Shown here: positions 26,633-35,240 of the stretch, piece after piece
Layout of the letters: each line of letters opens with the position of its first letter
How positions within the stretch are numbered: position 1 is the first letter of the stretch
Assembly (NCBI RefSeq): GCF_001544915.2
Contig: NZ_FCOE02000002.1
Span: 372,001-436,000, forward strand
Source of the DNA: Caballeronia pedi
Lineage (GTDB): Bacteria; Pseudomonadota; Gammaproteobacteria; Burkholderiales; Burkholderiaceae
DNA: 64,000 bases
Direction of reading: 5' to 3'
Made by a program: the position numbers and the translations under genes
The notes under the pieces: model-generated
What the model saw: the letters and a program-made list of their open reading frames with translations, nothing else
Databases searched by the model: none
What the model was told of the DNA's origin: nothing

Positions 26633-27610
26633 ATGGATTACGTGAAACTGGGCTCGACCGGGCTCGACGTGTCGCGGCTCTGTCTTGGCTGCATGACCTT
26701 CGGCGTGCCCGATCGCGGCACACATCCGTGGACGCTCGACGAGGAAAAGAGCCGTCCTCTGATCAAACAGGCGCTCGAAGCGGGAATCAATTTCTTCGAT
26801 ACGGCCAATACTTATTCCGACGGCACATCGGAGGAAATCGTCGGACGCGCATTGCGCGACTTCACGAAGCGCGACGACATCGTGATCGCGACGAAGGTCT
26901 TCAATCGCATGCGTCCCGGACCAAATGGCATGGGGCTCTCGCGCAAGGCGATCTTCAACGAGATAGACAACAGCCTGAAGCGTCTGGGCACCGATTACGT
27001 CGATCTGTATCAGATTCATCGCTGGGACTACCGGACGCCGATCGAGGAAACGCTCGAAGCGCTGCACGATGTCGTGAAGGCGGGCAAGGCGCGTTATATC
27101 GGCGCGTCGTCGATGTATGCGTGGCAGTTCAGCAAGGCGCTCTATACGTCGCGCGCGCATGGATGGACTGAATTCCGGACGATGCAGAACCATTTGAATC
27201 TGCTGTATCGCGAAGAAGAACGCGAGATGATGCCGCTTTGCGAGGACCAGGGCATCGGTATGCTGCCCTGGAGTCCGCTGGCGCGCGGACGTCTCACGCG
27301 TGACTGGGATTCGACGAGCGCGCGGCAGGAATCAGATACGTTCGGCAGCACGCTGTATCGCACCGACGATGCAGATCGCGCGGTCGTCGAAGCCGTGGCG
27401 GCGGTAGCGAACGCGCGTGGCGCGCCGCGTGCGCAAGTGGCGCTCGCATGGGTGGCGCAGAAAGCACCGGTAACCGCGCCGATCATCGGCGCATCGAAGC
27501 CGAATCATTTGAGCGATGCAGTCGCGGCGTTGTCTTTGAATCTCACGGCGGAAGAGATCGCACAGCTCGAAGCGCCGTATGTGCCGCACGCCGTTTCCGG
27601 CTTCAAATGA
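26633..27610 (+). CDS. aldo/keto reductase
   Basis: A 325-residue NADPH-dependent aldo/keto reductase of the YajO/Tas-like branch. The TIM-barrel signature GINFFDTANTYSDGTSEEIVG carries the catalytic Asp and Tyr, YQIHRWD supplies the catalytic His region, and APIIGASKPNHL is the cofactor-binding end. It reduces aldehydes or ketones in the cytoplasm; the natural substrate is unknown. AAGGAG precedes the ATG. It appears monocistronic, 124 bases after the transglutaminase gene, and converges on the phospholipase D gene. Confidence 0.93.
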   Translation: MDYVKLGSTGLDVSRLCLGCMTFGVPDRGTHPWTLDEEKSRPLIKQALEAGINFFDTANTYSDGTSEEIVGRALRDFTKRDDIVIATKVFNRMRPGPNGMGLSRKAIFNEIDNSLKRLGTDYVDLYQIHRWDYRTPIEETLEALHDVVKAGKARYIGASSMYAWQFSKALYTSRAHGWTEFRTMQNHLNLLYREEEREMMPLCEDQGIGMLPWSPLARGRLTRDWDSTSARQESDTFGSTLYRTDDADRAVVEAVAAVANARGAPRAQVALAWVAQKAPVTAPIIGASKPNHLSDAVAALSLNLTAEEIAQLEAPYVPHAVSGFK

Positions 27611-27640
27611 AGCGGCATTGAGCACACGAAAGCGCGCGGA

Positions 27641-29197
27641 TCACAACTGCGATTCGATCGGCAGAATTCCGAGCATCCAGATTCCCGCGCGCTTCCACGT
27701 AGACACGCCCGGCTCACTATCGAGCTCGGTCGTGTTGCCGTTCGCATCGGTATCGATCCACACCATGCGCGTGCCACCGCCGGCATCTTCGCGTAACTCG
27801 ACACGCCACGCAATACGATCGATGTTCGCGCCAATGCCATCCGCCACTTCCACAGCCGCATCCGCGCTCTCGCAATACACGCCGATTTCCGTATTCAACT
27901 GCACGGAGCGCGGGTCCAGATTCATCGAGCCGATGAAGATGCGCTTGCGGTCGAATACATAAGTCTTCGCATGCAGCGACGCCTTCGATGATCCGAAGGT
28001 CGACTTCTTCGTGCTCTTGTCGTCATTGGCCGATGCGACCGGCTTCAGTTCATACAGCCGCACACCCGCTTCGAGCATGTCCTTGCGATAACGCTGATAG
28101 CCCGCATGCACGGCGGCGACATCGGTGGCTGCGAGCGAATTCGTCAGCACAGTCACGCGCACGCCGCGCGATGTCATCGAGCGCAGCCATTGCACGCCTT
28201 CCTTGCGCGGCACGAAGTAGGGCGACACGATCAGCATTTCCTTGTCGGGATCGAGGTTCAACGCCTTGATTTGCGACATCAGATGGCCTTCGGTGTCATC
28301 CGGCGCGCGCGTGATCTTCGCGGGATCGTCGTAAAGCAGGATCGCCTTGCCCCACGAGAATTGAGTGTCGTGCTGTTGAATCACATTGGCGAGACGCTCA
28401 CGCACTTGTGCGACATAAGGCGAATGCTGCTCCGACAAAAGATATGCATCGATCTTCTCGCGATAACCTGCGAGCGCGCCGGGATCGGCCTGATGCCGCA
28501 TCAGGTTCTCGATCGGATAGGCCGCGTCCGAGTTCCAGTACATATCGAAGGCGCTGGATACTTCACGCACGACAGGACCATGCACGAGCACATCGAGGTC
28601 GCCGAATGCAACCGTGCTCGATGCACCGAAGTATTCATCGCCGATATTGCGTCCGCCGAGAATCGCGGCCTGGTTGTCCGCGATGAGCGCTTTGTTGTGC
28701 ATGCGCCGATTCACGCGAAAGAATTCGGCCGCGGAACCGAGCTTCTTGAACGTGCGGTTCGCCACGGGATTGAACAGCCGCACCTGTACGTTCGGATGCG
28801 AGGCGAGCGCGAGCAGGAACTGGTCATCGGCATTCGTGCCGAGATCGTCGAGCAGAAGACGCACGCGCACGCCGCGATCGGCGGCGCGCATGACCGAGGC
28901 GGCCATTTCGCGGCCCGTCAGATCGTCGTGCCAGATGTAGTATTGAAGATCGAGCGTGCGCTGGGCGTTCTCACTGAGAATCACGCGGGCGATGAGCGCG
29001 TCCATGCCGTTGGACAGCAGGTGAAACGCGTTGTCGCCTGGATGCGCAGCTTCGCTTGCGACGAAAGAAGCGCCGAGGCGCGTGTTCGCCGTATCGGTCA
29101 GGGCGTGGGTTTCCATGCGTCCCGTTTGCGGTGGAAGGCTGGCGCAAGCCGTCATCATCAGCGTCAGCGTAACGGCGAACCATGTGCGCAGTTTCAT
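27641..29197 (-). CDS. phospholipase D family lipoprotein (cardiolipin synthase ClsC-like)
   Basis: A 518-residue protein with a lipoprotein signal (hydrophobic stretch followed by MTACASLPP, lipidated Cys at residue 18). Two HKD motifs are intact: HNKALIADNQAAILGGRN and HAKTYVFDRKRIFIGSMN, the second followed by LDPRS. This layout matches ClsC-like cardiolipin synthases, which condense two phospholipids, although a phosphodiesterase role cannot be excluded. The lipid anchor places it in the periplasm at a membrane surface. The next leftward gene ends 13 bases upstream of its start, so the TAXI protein gene may be co-transcribed. Confidence 0.9.
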   Translation of the reverse strand: MKLRTWFAVTLTLMMTACASLPPQTGRMETHALTDTANTRLGASFVASEAAHPGDNAFHLLSNGMDALIARVILSENAQRTLDLQYYIWHDDLTGREMAASVMRAADRGVRVRLLLDDLGTNADDQFLLALASHPNVQVRLFNPVANRTFKKLGSAAEFFRVNRRMHNKALIADNQAAILGGRNIGDEYFGASSTVAFGDLDVLVHGPVVREVSSAFDMYWNSDAAYPIENLMRHQADPGALAGYREKIDAYLLSEQHSPYVAQVRERLANVIQQHDTQFSWGKAILLYDDPAKITRAPDDTEGHLMSQIKALNLDPDKEMLIVSPYFVPRKEGVQWLRSMTSRGVRVTVLTNSLAATDVAAVHAGYQRYRKDMLEAGVRLYELKPVASANDDKSTKKSTFGSSKASLHAKTYVFDRKRIFIGSMNLDPRSVQLNTEIGVYCESADAAVEVADGIGANIDRIAWRVELREDAGGGTRMVWIDTDANGNTTELDSEPGVSTWKRAGIWMLGILPIESQL

Positions 29198-29210
29198 CGC
29201 GTGCCCTCGG

Positions 29211-30551
29211 CTAGATCATGCTCTTTTCGCGTCGCGTCCCTTCGCTCAGACGCGCTCGCACGAAGCTGACATGCTCGCGTAAAACATAGAGCGCATCGGC
29301 ATGGGCAAGCGGCAGTCTGAGCGTGTCGAGCGATTCCTCGATGTAATCGAGTTCGACCTGCAACGCGCGCCGCTCGTCATCGGTGTTGACGCGCATCGCG
29401 CTACGTTCCACCGCGATCAGCGCACCGTAATAGCGATAGATGCGCGAGCGCACGCGCCATCGATAGAGCGCGGGCACGAGCCGCAGCGCCGGAAAGACCA
29501 GCACCGCGATGGGCAGCAGCAACACGAGCGCGCGGTCCGCGATGTTCGCGAGCCAGAACGGCAACGCGCGATACAGGAAGCTTTTGCCCGAACGGTAATA
29601 ACGGCTCGCGTCCTCGCTGATCGGAAACTCATGCGCGGTGGCGCTCGGGAATTGCCCCGCACGCTGCAGCAGGCCGGCCGTACCGTGTACTTCCTGCGCG
29701 GCCTCGATCAGCAGATCGGATAGCGCCGGATGCAGGCTCTGCCGCGCGACGAGTTCCACGGTCGGGCTGATCAGATGCACGGTCTCAGGCGGAATGCGCC
29801 GGCCCAGATCGAGCACGCCGGGCGGCAGTTCGATTTCGTCGAGATAAGGGAAAAGACGCGTATAGGCGCGCGCTTCCTTGAAATCCATCACCGAGACGCC
29901 GGGCACGCGCAAGAGCCGCAACATCAGGCCGCGCGTGGCGGAATCGCCGGAGAGGAACACTGCATCGGCTTCATTGCTGACGAGTTGGGTGGCGGCTTGC
30001 AGGCCATCGGTCGGCAGAAGCTGCGTGTCCCCGCCCGCATGAATGCCGTTCGCGTCCAGCAGCTTGAGCGACAGCATGCGCGTGCCGCTGCCTTCGCGGC
30101 CTATCGCGATGCGCTTGCCTTCGAGTTGCGACAGCAACGTGAGTCCCTTGCCGCGATAGAACACGACGAGCGGCACATACGACACGCTGCCGAGCGACAT
30201 CAGCTTCGATGCCTCTTCGCGCGTCGCGATGCCGCCCTGCACGAGCGCGAGATCGACGTGCTGTTTCGGATCGAGCAGACGTTCGAGATTCTGCACGGAG
30301 CCGTCCGACGGCAGCACCTTCAGCGTGATGCCGTTGCGCGCGAGGATCTTCGCGTATTCCTGCGAGATGACGTAGAACGAGCTGTCGGGCTGACCCGTGC
30401 TCATCGTGATGGTTTTGGGCGGCGCGGGATCGACGAGCCAGTAGACGAGTGCGACGATGATCGCAATGACCAGCACGACCGGACCGGCCGTCCACGTGAT
30501 GTCGTGCAGGACGCCTTTCGCATGATCGCGAGGCAGATGCGGGCGCTTCAT
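29211..30551 (-). CDS. TAXI family TRAP-type solute-binding protein, membrane anchored
   Basis: A 446-residue protein. An N-terminal membrane helix (VVLVIAIIVALVYWLV) is followed by a TAXI-type binding domain (ITMSTGQPDSSFYVISQEYA, then LALVQGGIATREEA). Two C-terminal hydrophobic segments around AILVLLLPIAVL-like sequence and a cytoplasmic-looking tail follow. TAXI proteins normally feed TRAP transporters; no DctQM-like permease lies nearby, and the anchored form suggests a sensory or scaffold role. The start at 30551 was chosen because a longer frame adds unrelated residues before the helix and GAGG lies just upstream. Confidence 0.82.
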   Translation of the reverse strand: MKRPHLPRDHAKGVLHDITWTAGPVVLVIAIIVALVYWLVDPAPPKTITMSTGQPDSSFYVISQEYAKILARNGITLKVLPSDGSVQNLERLLDPKQHVDLALVQGGIATREEASKLMSLGSVSYVPLVVFYRGKGLTLLSQLEGKRIAIGREGSGTRMLSLKLLDANGIHAGGDTQLLPTDGLQAATQLVSNEADAVFLSGDSATRGLMLRLLRVPGVSVMDFKEARAYTRLFPYLDEIELPPGVLDLGRRIPPETVHLISPTVELVARQSLHPALSDLLIEAAQEVHGTAGLLQRAGQFPSATAHEFPISEDASRYYRSGKSFLYRALPFWLANIADRALVLLLPIAVLVFPALRLVPALYRWRVRSRIYRYYGALIAVERSAMRVNTDDERRALQVELDYIEESLDTLRLPLAHADALYVLREHVSFVRARLSEGTRREKSMI

Positions 30552-30654
30552 CCGATGCCTCGTCAAGGGCGGAAAGGAAAGACATGGAGCATGTCGTGTC
30601 GGTGTCGGAAGCGGCGTTGACTCGCAGTGTAGCGCGGTACGCGCATAAAACGAC

Positions 30655-30681
30655 AAGGCCGGCGCGCATGCGGCCGGCCTT
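30655..30681 (-). terminator. intrinsic terminator-like hairpin downstream of the repeat-rich gene
   Basis: AAGGCCGGC at 30655-30663 and GCCGGCCTT at 30673-30681 form a perfect 9-base stem. Read on the minus strand, the stem ends in CTT and continues GTCGTTTTA. It lies 20 bases after the stop at 30702. Confidence 0.6.
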
Positions 30682-30701
30682 CGGTGTGCGGTGTTACCGG
30701 T

Positions 30702-31727
30702 TCATGCCCAGTGTGCGGGGACCCAGACGGCGCCGACGAAGTGGCCCGGAATCCAGATCGCGCGACGCGGCACGACATACACGGTCTTGACCGGCGGCGG
30801 AGGCGGCACGACGTAGACCGTCTTCACCGGCGGCGCGACGTACACGGTCTTCGCGGGCGGCGGCGGGGGCGGCGTGACCACGACCGTCGACGAAGGCGGG
30901 GGCGGCGCGACCACCACGGTCGTCGTCGGCGGCGGGGGCGGCGGCACGACCACCGGCGTGGCCACGATCGTCGTTCCGGTGACGACCGGCGCGGTCGCAA
31001 CTACCGTCGTGCTCGAGGTAACCGTGCCGCCACCGACGACCGTCGTGCTGTGCGAGCCGTTGGTGACCGTCGCGGAGCCGGACGTGGTGACGACGCCCGG
31101 CGCGACGCTCGTCGCGCTGCCCGCATGTGTGACCGTGCCGCCGTTCGCCGTGTTGACGGTGCCGGAGCGGTTGCACGTATAGCCCGCGCAGTTCGTCGAT
31201 GCCGAGTGCGTCGACGTGTTGCCGTTCGGCCCCGTCACCGCGCCCGACGATGTGTATTGGCCCGGCGCCGTGCGTGTCACGGTATCGCTGCCGGTCGCCG
31301 TCTTGCCGTTCGGGCCTGTCGCGCTGCCGGTGTGCGAGCAACTGCCGCCGGCGCAACTCGTATCGCCTGCGTGCTGCACCGAGCGTCCGTTGGGACCGTA
31401 GGCGGTGCCCGAGTTGGAGAACTGGCCGGGCGCGGTGCGCGTCACGGTGCCCGAGTTGGTGGCGACGCGGCCCCACGGATTTTCGACACCGCCCGCATGT
31501 GAGCAACTGCCGCCGCCGCAGGAGCCTGCGTGCGCGCCCTGATATTCGCCGCGGCCGGTGTAGGCCGTGCCGCCGCGCGCCCAGCCGGCGAAGGCCGAGC
31601 TGCTGCAGAGCGTGAGGGCGGCGGCTGCCGCGACGAGGAGCAGATGCCGCGCGCGGCGCCTGGCCGGCGTTGCGTCGGAGGCGGGCGCAACGCGGACGTT
31701 TGAAGCGAAAGTCGATCTGTTTTTCAC
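30702..31727 (-). CDS. secreted repeat-rich protein, Gly/Ser/Thr then Pro-rich, with WIPGH-type C-terminus
   Basis: A 341-residue protein with a long basic N-region and a signal peptide ending near AFAGWARGG. Residues about 50-190 hold diverged repeats with TVTRTAPGQ, a GPNG turn and paired cysteines (CGGGSCSH, CAGGSCSH, CAGYTCN). A Thr/Val-rich segment and a proline-rich region (runs of PPPPPP and three copies of KTVYV) follow. The end, IWIPGHFVGAVWVPAHWA, resembles tryptophan-containing repeats seen at the C-termini of secreted Burkholderia proteins. The paired cysteines suggest disulfides in the periplasm or at the surface. I do not recognise a function. Biased composition makes long frames on both strands here, but the signal peptide and repeats support this one. 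Confidence 0.72.
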   Translation of the reverse strand: MKNRSTFASNVRVAPASDATPARRRARHLLLVAAAAALTLCSSSAFAGWARGGTAYTGRGEYQGAHAGSCGGGSCSHAGGVENPWGRVATNSGTVTRTAPGQFSNSGTAYGPNGRSVQHAGDTSCAGGSCSHTGSATGPNGKTATGSDTVTRTAPGQYTSSGAVTGPNGNTSTHSASTNCAGYTCNRSGTVNTANGGTVTHAGSATSVAPGVVTTSGSATVTNGSHSTTVVGGGTVTSSTTVVATAPVVTGTTIVATPVVVPPPPPPTTTVVVAPPPPSSTVVVTPPPPPPAKTVYVAPPVKTVYVVPPPPPVKTVYVVPRRAIWIPGHFVGAVWVPAHWA

Positions 31728-31975
31728 GGGATGTCCTTCTCGGTTCCTTAGGCCACGTTGCGTTTCGAGTGGCGACGGAAGTGACTATAAAGAAAGGGTC
31801 GCGCGAAGTCCCGCCGTAACTTGTTTCACCCTATGTCATGAGTCGAGGGCTTGCGCAGCAAGGCTTTGCGGGATTTCGCCAGCCCTGGTCACTGCCGCGC
31901 GCGACATGAATTCGCGCATTGCGTCACACTGGCTGCTGCCGTTCAATCCCATTCGTCACAACAATCGAAATCGCT

Positions 31976-32929
31976 ATGGCCACATCCAATCCGATCAAAG
32001 TCGCCGTCCTCGACGACTATCAGAACGTCGCGCTTTCCATGGCCGACTGGTCGCCGCTCGACTCACGCGCCGAGATCGCCGTATTCAATGATCACATCGC
32101 CGAGCGCGGCGCGCTGCTCGAACGCCTGCGCCCGTTCGACGTCGTCTGCGCGATGCGCGAGCGCACGCCGTTCTCGCGCGACGTCATCGAGCATCTGCCG
32201 AATCTGAAGCTGATCGCGTCGACGGGCGCGGCCAATGCATCGATCGATCTGAAGGCCGCGGCCGAGCGCGGCGTCGACGTGCGGCATACGGGCTATCAGT
32301 CCACGCCGACGATCGAATTCACATGGGCGCTGATTCTCGCGATGACGCGCAACATCGCCGCCGAAAACCGCTCGCTCAAGGAGGGCGGCTGGCAGACCGC
32401 GCTCGGCACCGAACTCGCGGGCAAGACGCTCGGCCTGCTCGGTCTTGGGCGCGTGGGATCGGCGGTCGGCGTGATCGGTCGCGCGTTTCGCATGAACGTG
32501 ATCGCGTGGAGTCAGAACCTCACGCGCGAGCGCGCGGAAGAAAAAGGCGTGCAGCTCGTCGACAAGGACACGCTCTTCACGACCTCCGACGTGCTCTCGA
32601 TTCACTTGCGGCTGAGCGAGCGCACGCATCATCTCGTCGGCGCGAAGGAACTCGCGCAGATGAAGCCGACGAGCCGTCTCGTGAACACGTCACGCGGGCC
32701 GCTCGTCGATCGTGATGCGCTCGTCGCTGCATTGCAATCGCACAGGCTCGCGGGCGCGGCCCTCGACGTCTACGATGAAGAGCCGCTCGCCGCGAACGAC
32801 CCGCTGCGCGCGCTGCCGAACGTGCTTGCGACGCCGCATATCGGGTATGTATCGGAAGAACTGTATCGCACGTTTTATGGCGATACGGTGCGCAATATCG
32901 TCGAATGGCTCGACGCGCGCAAGGCCTGA
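31976..32929 (+). CDS. D-2-hydroxyacid dehydrogenase family protein
   Basis: A 317-residue NAD(P)-dependent dehydrogenase. The nucleotide loop is GLLGLGRVGSAVG, the substrate-arginine segment is LVNTSRGPLVDRDALV, and the catalytic histidine lies in LATPHIGYVS. Enzymes of this family interconvert 2-keto acids and D-2-hydroxy acids; the subfamily with this N-terminus (KVAVLDDYQNVALSMADW) is common in Burkholderia and has no fixed substrate. The start at 31976 gives this N-terminus. It converges on a TetR gene, with 9 bases between the stops. Confidence 0.92.
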   Translation: MATSNPIKVAVLDDYQNVALSMADWSPLDSRAEIAVFNDHIAERGALLERLRPFDVVCAMRERTPFSRDVIEHLPNLKLIASTGAANASIDLKAAAERGVDVRHTGYQSTPTIEFTWALILAMTRNIAAENRSLKEGGWQTALGTELAGKTLGLLGLGRVGSAVGVIGRAFRMNVIAWSQNLTRERAEEKGVQLVDKDTLFTTSDVLSIHLRLSERTHHLVGAKELAQMKPTSRLVNTSRGPLVDRDALVAALQSHRLAGAALDVYDEEPLAANDPLRALPNVLATPHIGYVSEELYRTFYGDTVRNIVEWLDARKA

Positions 32930-32938
32930 GCGCAGCGC

Positions 32939-33526
32939 TCACGACGCTTGCGATTCGGCGGGCGGCAGCAGCGAAAACAGGATTTCGATGGACGTGCTCG
33001 CGCGACGCTTGCCGTCCGTGCGCCCGACCGCGAGATCGATGACCGCGAGACCGACGACGAGCGCGTGCACCATCGACACGTGTTCCTTCGTGACGGCGAG
33101 GCCCATTGCTTCGAGCATGCGCGTGATGCGAACCGCGATGCCATCGGCGAGTTCGCGAAAGAGACTGCGGATGGTCGGCTCTTCGTCGGCGGCTTGCGCG
33201 AGCGCCATCAGGATGCGCGTGTTTTCGTGGCGCATCGCGACATTGGCGATCGATGCCGCGGTGACCTTGGGCGACGCTTCACCCACGAAGGCATCGACGG
33301 CGGCGAGCTGACCGTCGATCGCGGCGCGCGCGACGGCTTCGATCAAGGCGAGACGTGTCGGGAAGTAATAGGTGAGGTGACTCTGACGCACGCCCGCGCG
33401 CGCAGCGACGCGCGGTTGCGTGAAGCCCGAATAACCTTCCTCGCGCAATGTGGCGAGGGCGGCTTCGAGTATGGTTTGTCGACGATCCTGCACGGGGCGC
33501 GATCCGTGTTTTGGTTGATTTACCAA
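32939..33526 (-). CDS. TetR/AcrR family transcriptional regulator
   Basis: A 195-residue regulator. The N-terminal helix-turn-helix spans about residues 15-62 (ILEAALATLREEGYSGFTQ, then AARAGVRQSHLTYYFPTR). The C-terminal helical ligand domain shows no diagnostic motif. It probably represses its own promoter or a nearby gene; the small gene at 33558-33983 lies 31 bases upstream on the same strand and could be co-transcribed. Confidence 0.9.
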   Translation of the reverse strand: MVNQPKHGSRPVQDRRQTILEAALATLREEGYSGFTQPRVAARAGVRQSHLTYYFPTRLALIEAVARAAIDGQLAAVDAFVGEASPKVTAASIANVAMRHENTRILMALAQAADEEPTIRSLFRELADGIAVRITRMLEAMGLAVTKEHVSMVHALVVGLAVIDLAVGRTDGKRRASTSIEILFSLLPPAESQAS

Positions 33527-33557
33527 ACCTTAACGTGATCGATTCACGACGTCAACC

Positions 33558-33983
33558 TCATGAATTGTTATACGAAGGCGGTTGCGGATTGTGCGCGGGG
33601 TTCGTGTCGAACGTGCGGATATCGGTGATCGCAACGCTCGCGAGATTGCGGAGTGCGGCTTCGAGCGCATCGGCAAGTGGCTTGTCATAGACTTCGTCGC
33701 CATTCACATAGAGCGTGAATGCCTGCAGATATTTCGCTTTTTTCGCGGGATTTTCGATGGTCTCGCGTGTCCATCGATACAGCGGATAGTGCTCGATGCC
33801 ATCGCGCTCCGCGTGCGCCACGTAATCGGCGAAGGCGTCGTACTGGCATTGCAATTGGGCGTCGTGCCGGATCAGCAGTGCGTTGATGGAGGCGAGCTTT
33901 TCGTTTGCCGGGTCTCGACGCGCCATGTCGGCGTACTCGGGCGCAAGCCGGATTCGAACCTGGTATTGCCACGCTTCGGTCAT
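33558..33983 (-). CDS. hypothetical protein
   Basis: A 141-residue soluble protein that I do not recognise. It is rich in acidic and aromatic residues, with VRIRLAPEYADMARR near the start and a short ALRNLASVAITDIRTFDT segment near the end. AAAGGAC precedes the ATG. It lies just upstream of the TetR gene on the same strand and is divergent from the NHL-propeller gene 101 bases away. Confidence 0.6.
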   Translation of the reverse strand: MTEAWQYQVRIRLAPEYADMARRDPANEKLASINALLIRHDAQLQCQYDAFADYVAHAERDGIEHYPLYRWTRETIENPAKKAKYLQAFTLYVNGDEVYDKPLADALEAALRNLASVAITDIRTFDTNPAHNPQPPSYNNS

Positions 33984-34084
33984 GATGTCCTTTCATTGTT
34001 GAAAGCGTTGAGAACATGCGCATGTGAATGATGCGATTCATGCACTACACTTTTCCTCGCGTTTCGAACGAGAGGAGGGTCACA

Positions 34085-35233
34085 GTGAGTCTTCGCCACT
34101 CGATGTACTGCCCATGTTGCGACACGACGCCGGGCGCTGCAAGCCGCCGCCGCTTTCTGGCGCTCGCGGGTCAGGGCGCCGCCGCGCTCGCGCTGTTTCC
34201 GCATCTCGCGTACGCCGATAACGACGTGCCGTCCATTTCCTACGATTCCGTTCCCGATCCTGTGCAACTGCCGCGCGATGTGTACTTCGGCGAATGCTCC
34301 GGCGTCGCGCTCAATTCGGCGGGACATGTCTTCGTGCTCTCGCGCGGCAATAGTATTGGGCCAGCATATGGCGCGGCCGCGGCCCAATTGCTCGAATTCG
34401 ACCGCAATGGACGCTTCGTGCGCGAGATCGGGCATAACCTTTATGCGTGGTCATTCGCGCATACGGTCAAGGTGGACCGGCAGGATAACGTCTGGGTCAC
34501 CGACAAGGGCTCGGACATGATCATCAAGTTCACGCCTGAAGGGCGTGTTGCGATGGTGTTCGGCCGCAAGCAGGAAGCATCCGACGAAGAAACCGCACCG
34601 CTCAAGCATCCGAATCCACCGTTGCCATCGGAGCCCGGGCGTTTCCGTCAGGTGACCGATGTCGCATGGGACGCGGCCGGCAATACCTACATCAGCGACG
34701 GTTACATCAATTCGCGCGTCGCGAAAGTGGACAAGGACGGCAACTGGCTCAAGTCATGGGGCGAGCGCGGCAAGGGGCCGGGGCAGTTCCATACGCCGCA
34801 CAGCATTGCCGTCGATGCGAACGGCATGGTCTATGTCGCGGATCGCAGCAACCGGCGCATTCAGGTCTTCGACGGCGAAGGAAACTTTCAGCGGCAATTC
34901 ACGATCGACGTGCCCGTGCCACCGGATGCGCGCCCGGCTATCGGCAACATGCCCGATGAAGCCGCGATCGCAGCGGGTACGTTCGCGCCCGGTTCGCCGT
35001 GGGCGATCTGCATTTCGCCGGGTCCGAATCAGGTGCTGTATTCCGCCGATGCGTTTCCCGGGCGCATCTACAAGTTATCGCTCGATGGAAAATTGCTTGG
35101 CATGCTCGGGCGCTCGGGCAAGCAGTTGAAGCAATTCGGGTGGATTCATGAGATGGCGTGTCCGGCGGAGAATACGTTGTTCGTCGCGGAGTTGCTCAAC
35201 TGGCGCGTACAGAAACTCGTGCTGCATGGCTGA
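34085..35233 (+). CDS. NHL-repeat beta-propeller protein (peptidyl-alpha-hydroxyglycine alpha-amidating lyase-like)
   Basis: A 382-residue exported protein. A twin-arginine signal (SRRRFLALAGQG, residues 18-29) precedes a six-bladed NHL propeller; blades show repeats such as HSIAVDANGMVYVADRSNRR and VKVDRQDNVWVTDKGSD. The family is related to the lyase domain of peptide-amidating enzymes, but many bacterial members have unknown substrates. A CPCC motif precedes the arginines, which is unusual for a signal region. The GTG at 34085 was chosen because AGAGGAGGG at 34071-34079 sits at good distance. Confidence 0.82.
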   Translation: MSLRHSMYCPCCDTTPGAASRRRFLALAGQGAAALALFPHLAYADNDVPSISYDSVPDPVQLPRDVYFGECSGVALNSAGHVFVLSRGNSIGPAYGAAAAQLLEFDRNGRFVREIGHNLYAWSFAHTVKVDRQDNVWVTDKGSDMIIKFTPEGRVAMVFGRKQEASDEETAPLKHPNPPLPSEPGRFRQVTDVAWDAAGNTYISDGYINSRVAKVDKDGNWLKSWGERGKGPGQFHTPHSIAVDANGMVYVADRSNRRIQVFDGEGNFQRQFTIDVPVPPDARPAIGNMPDEAAIAAGTFAPGSPWAICISPGPNQVLYSADAFPGRIYKLSLDGKLLGMLGRSGKQLKQFGWIHEMACPAENTLFVAELLNWRVQKLVLHG

Positions 35234-35240
35234 GTGCGCA

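Noticed and set aside
30684-31502. Arg/Gly-rich plus-strand frame opposite the repeat-rich gene
   Set aside because: Produced by the repetitive GACGACCGGC-like composition; no signal, start site or motif, whereas the minus strand has a signal peptide and ordered repeats.
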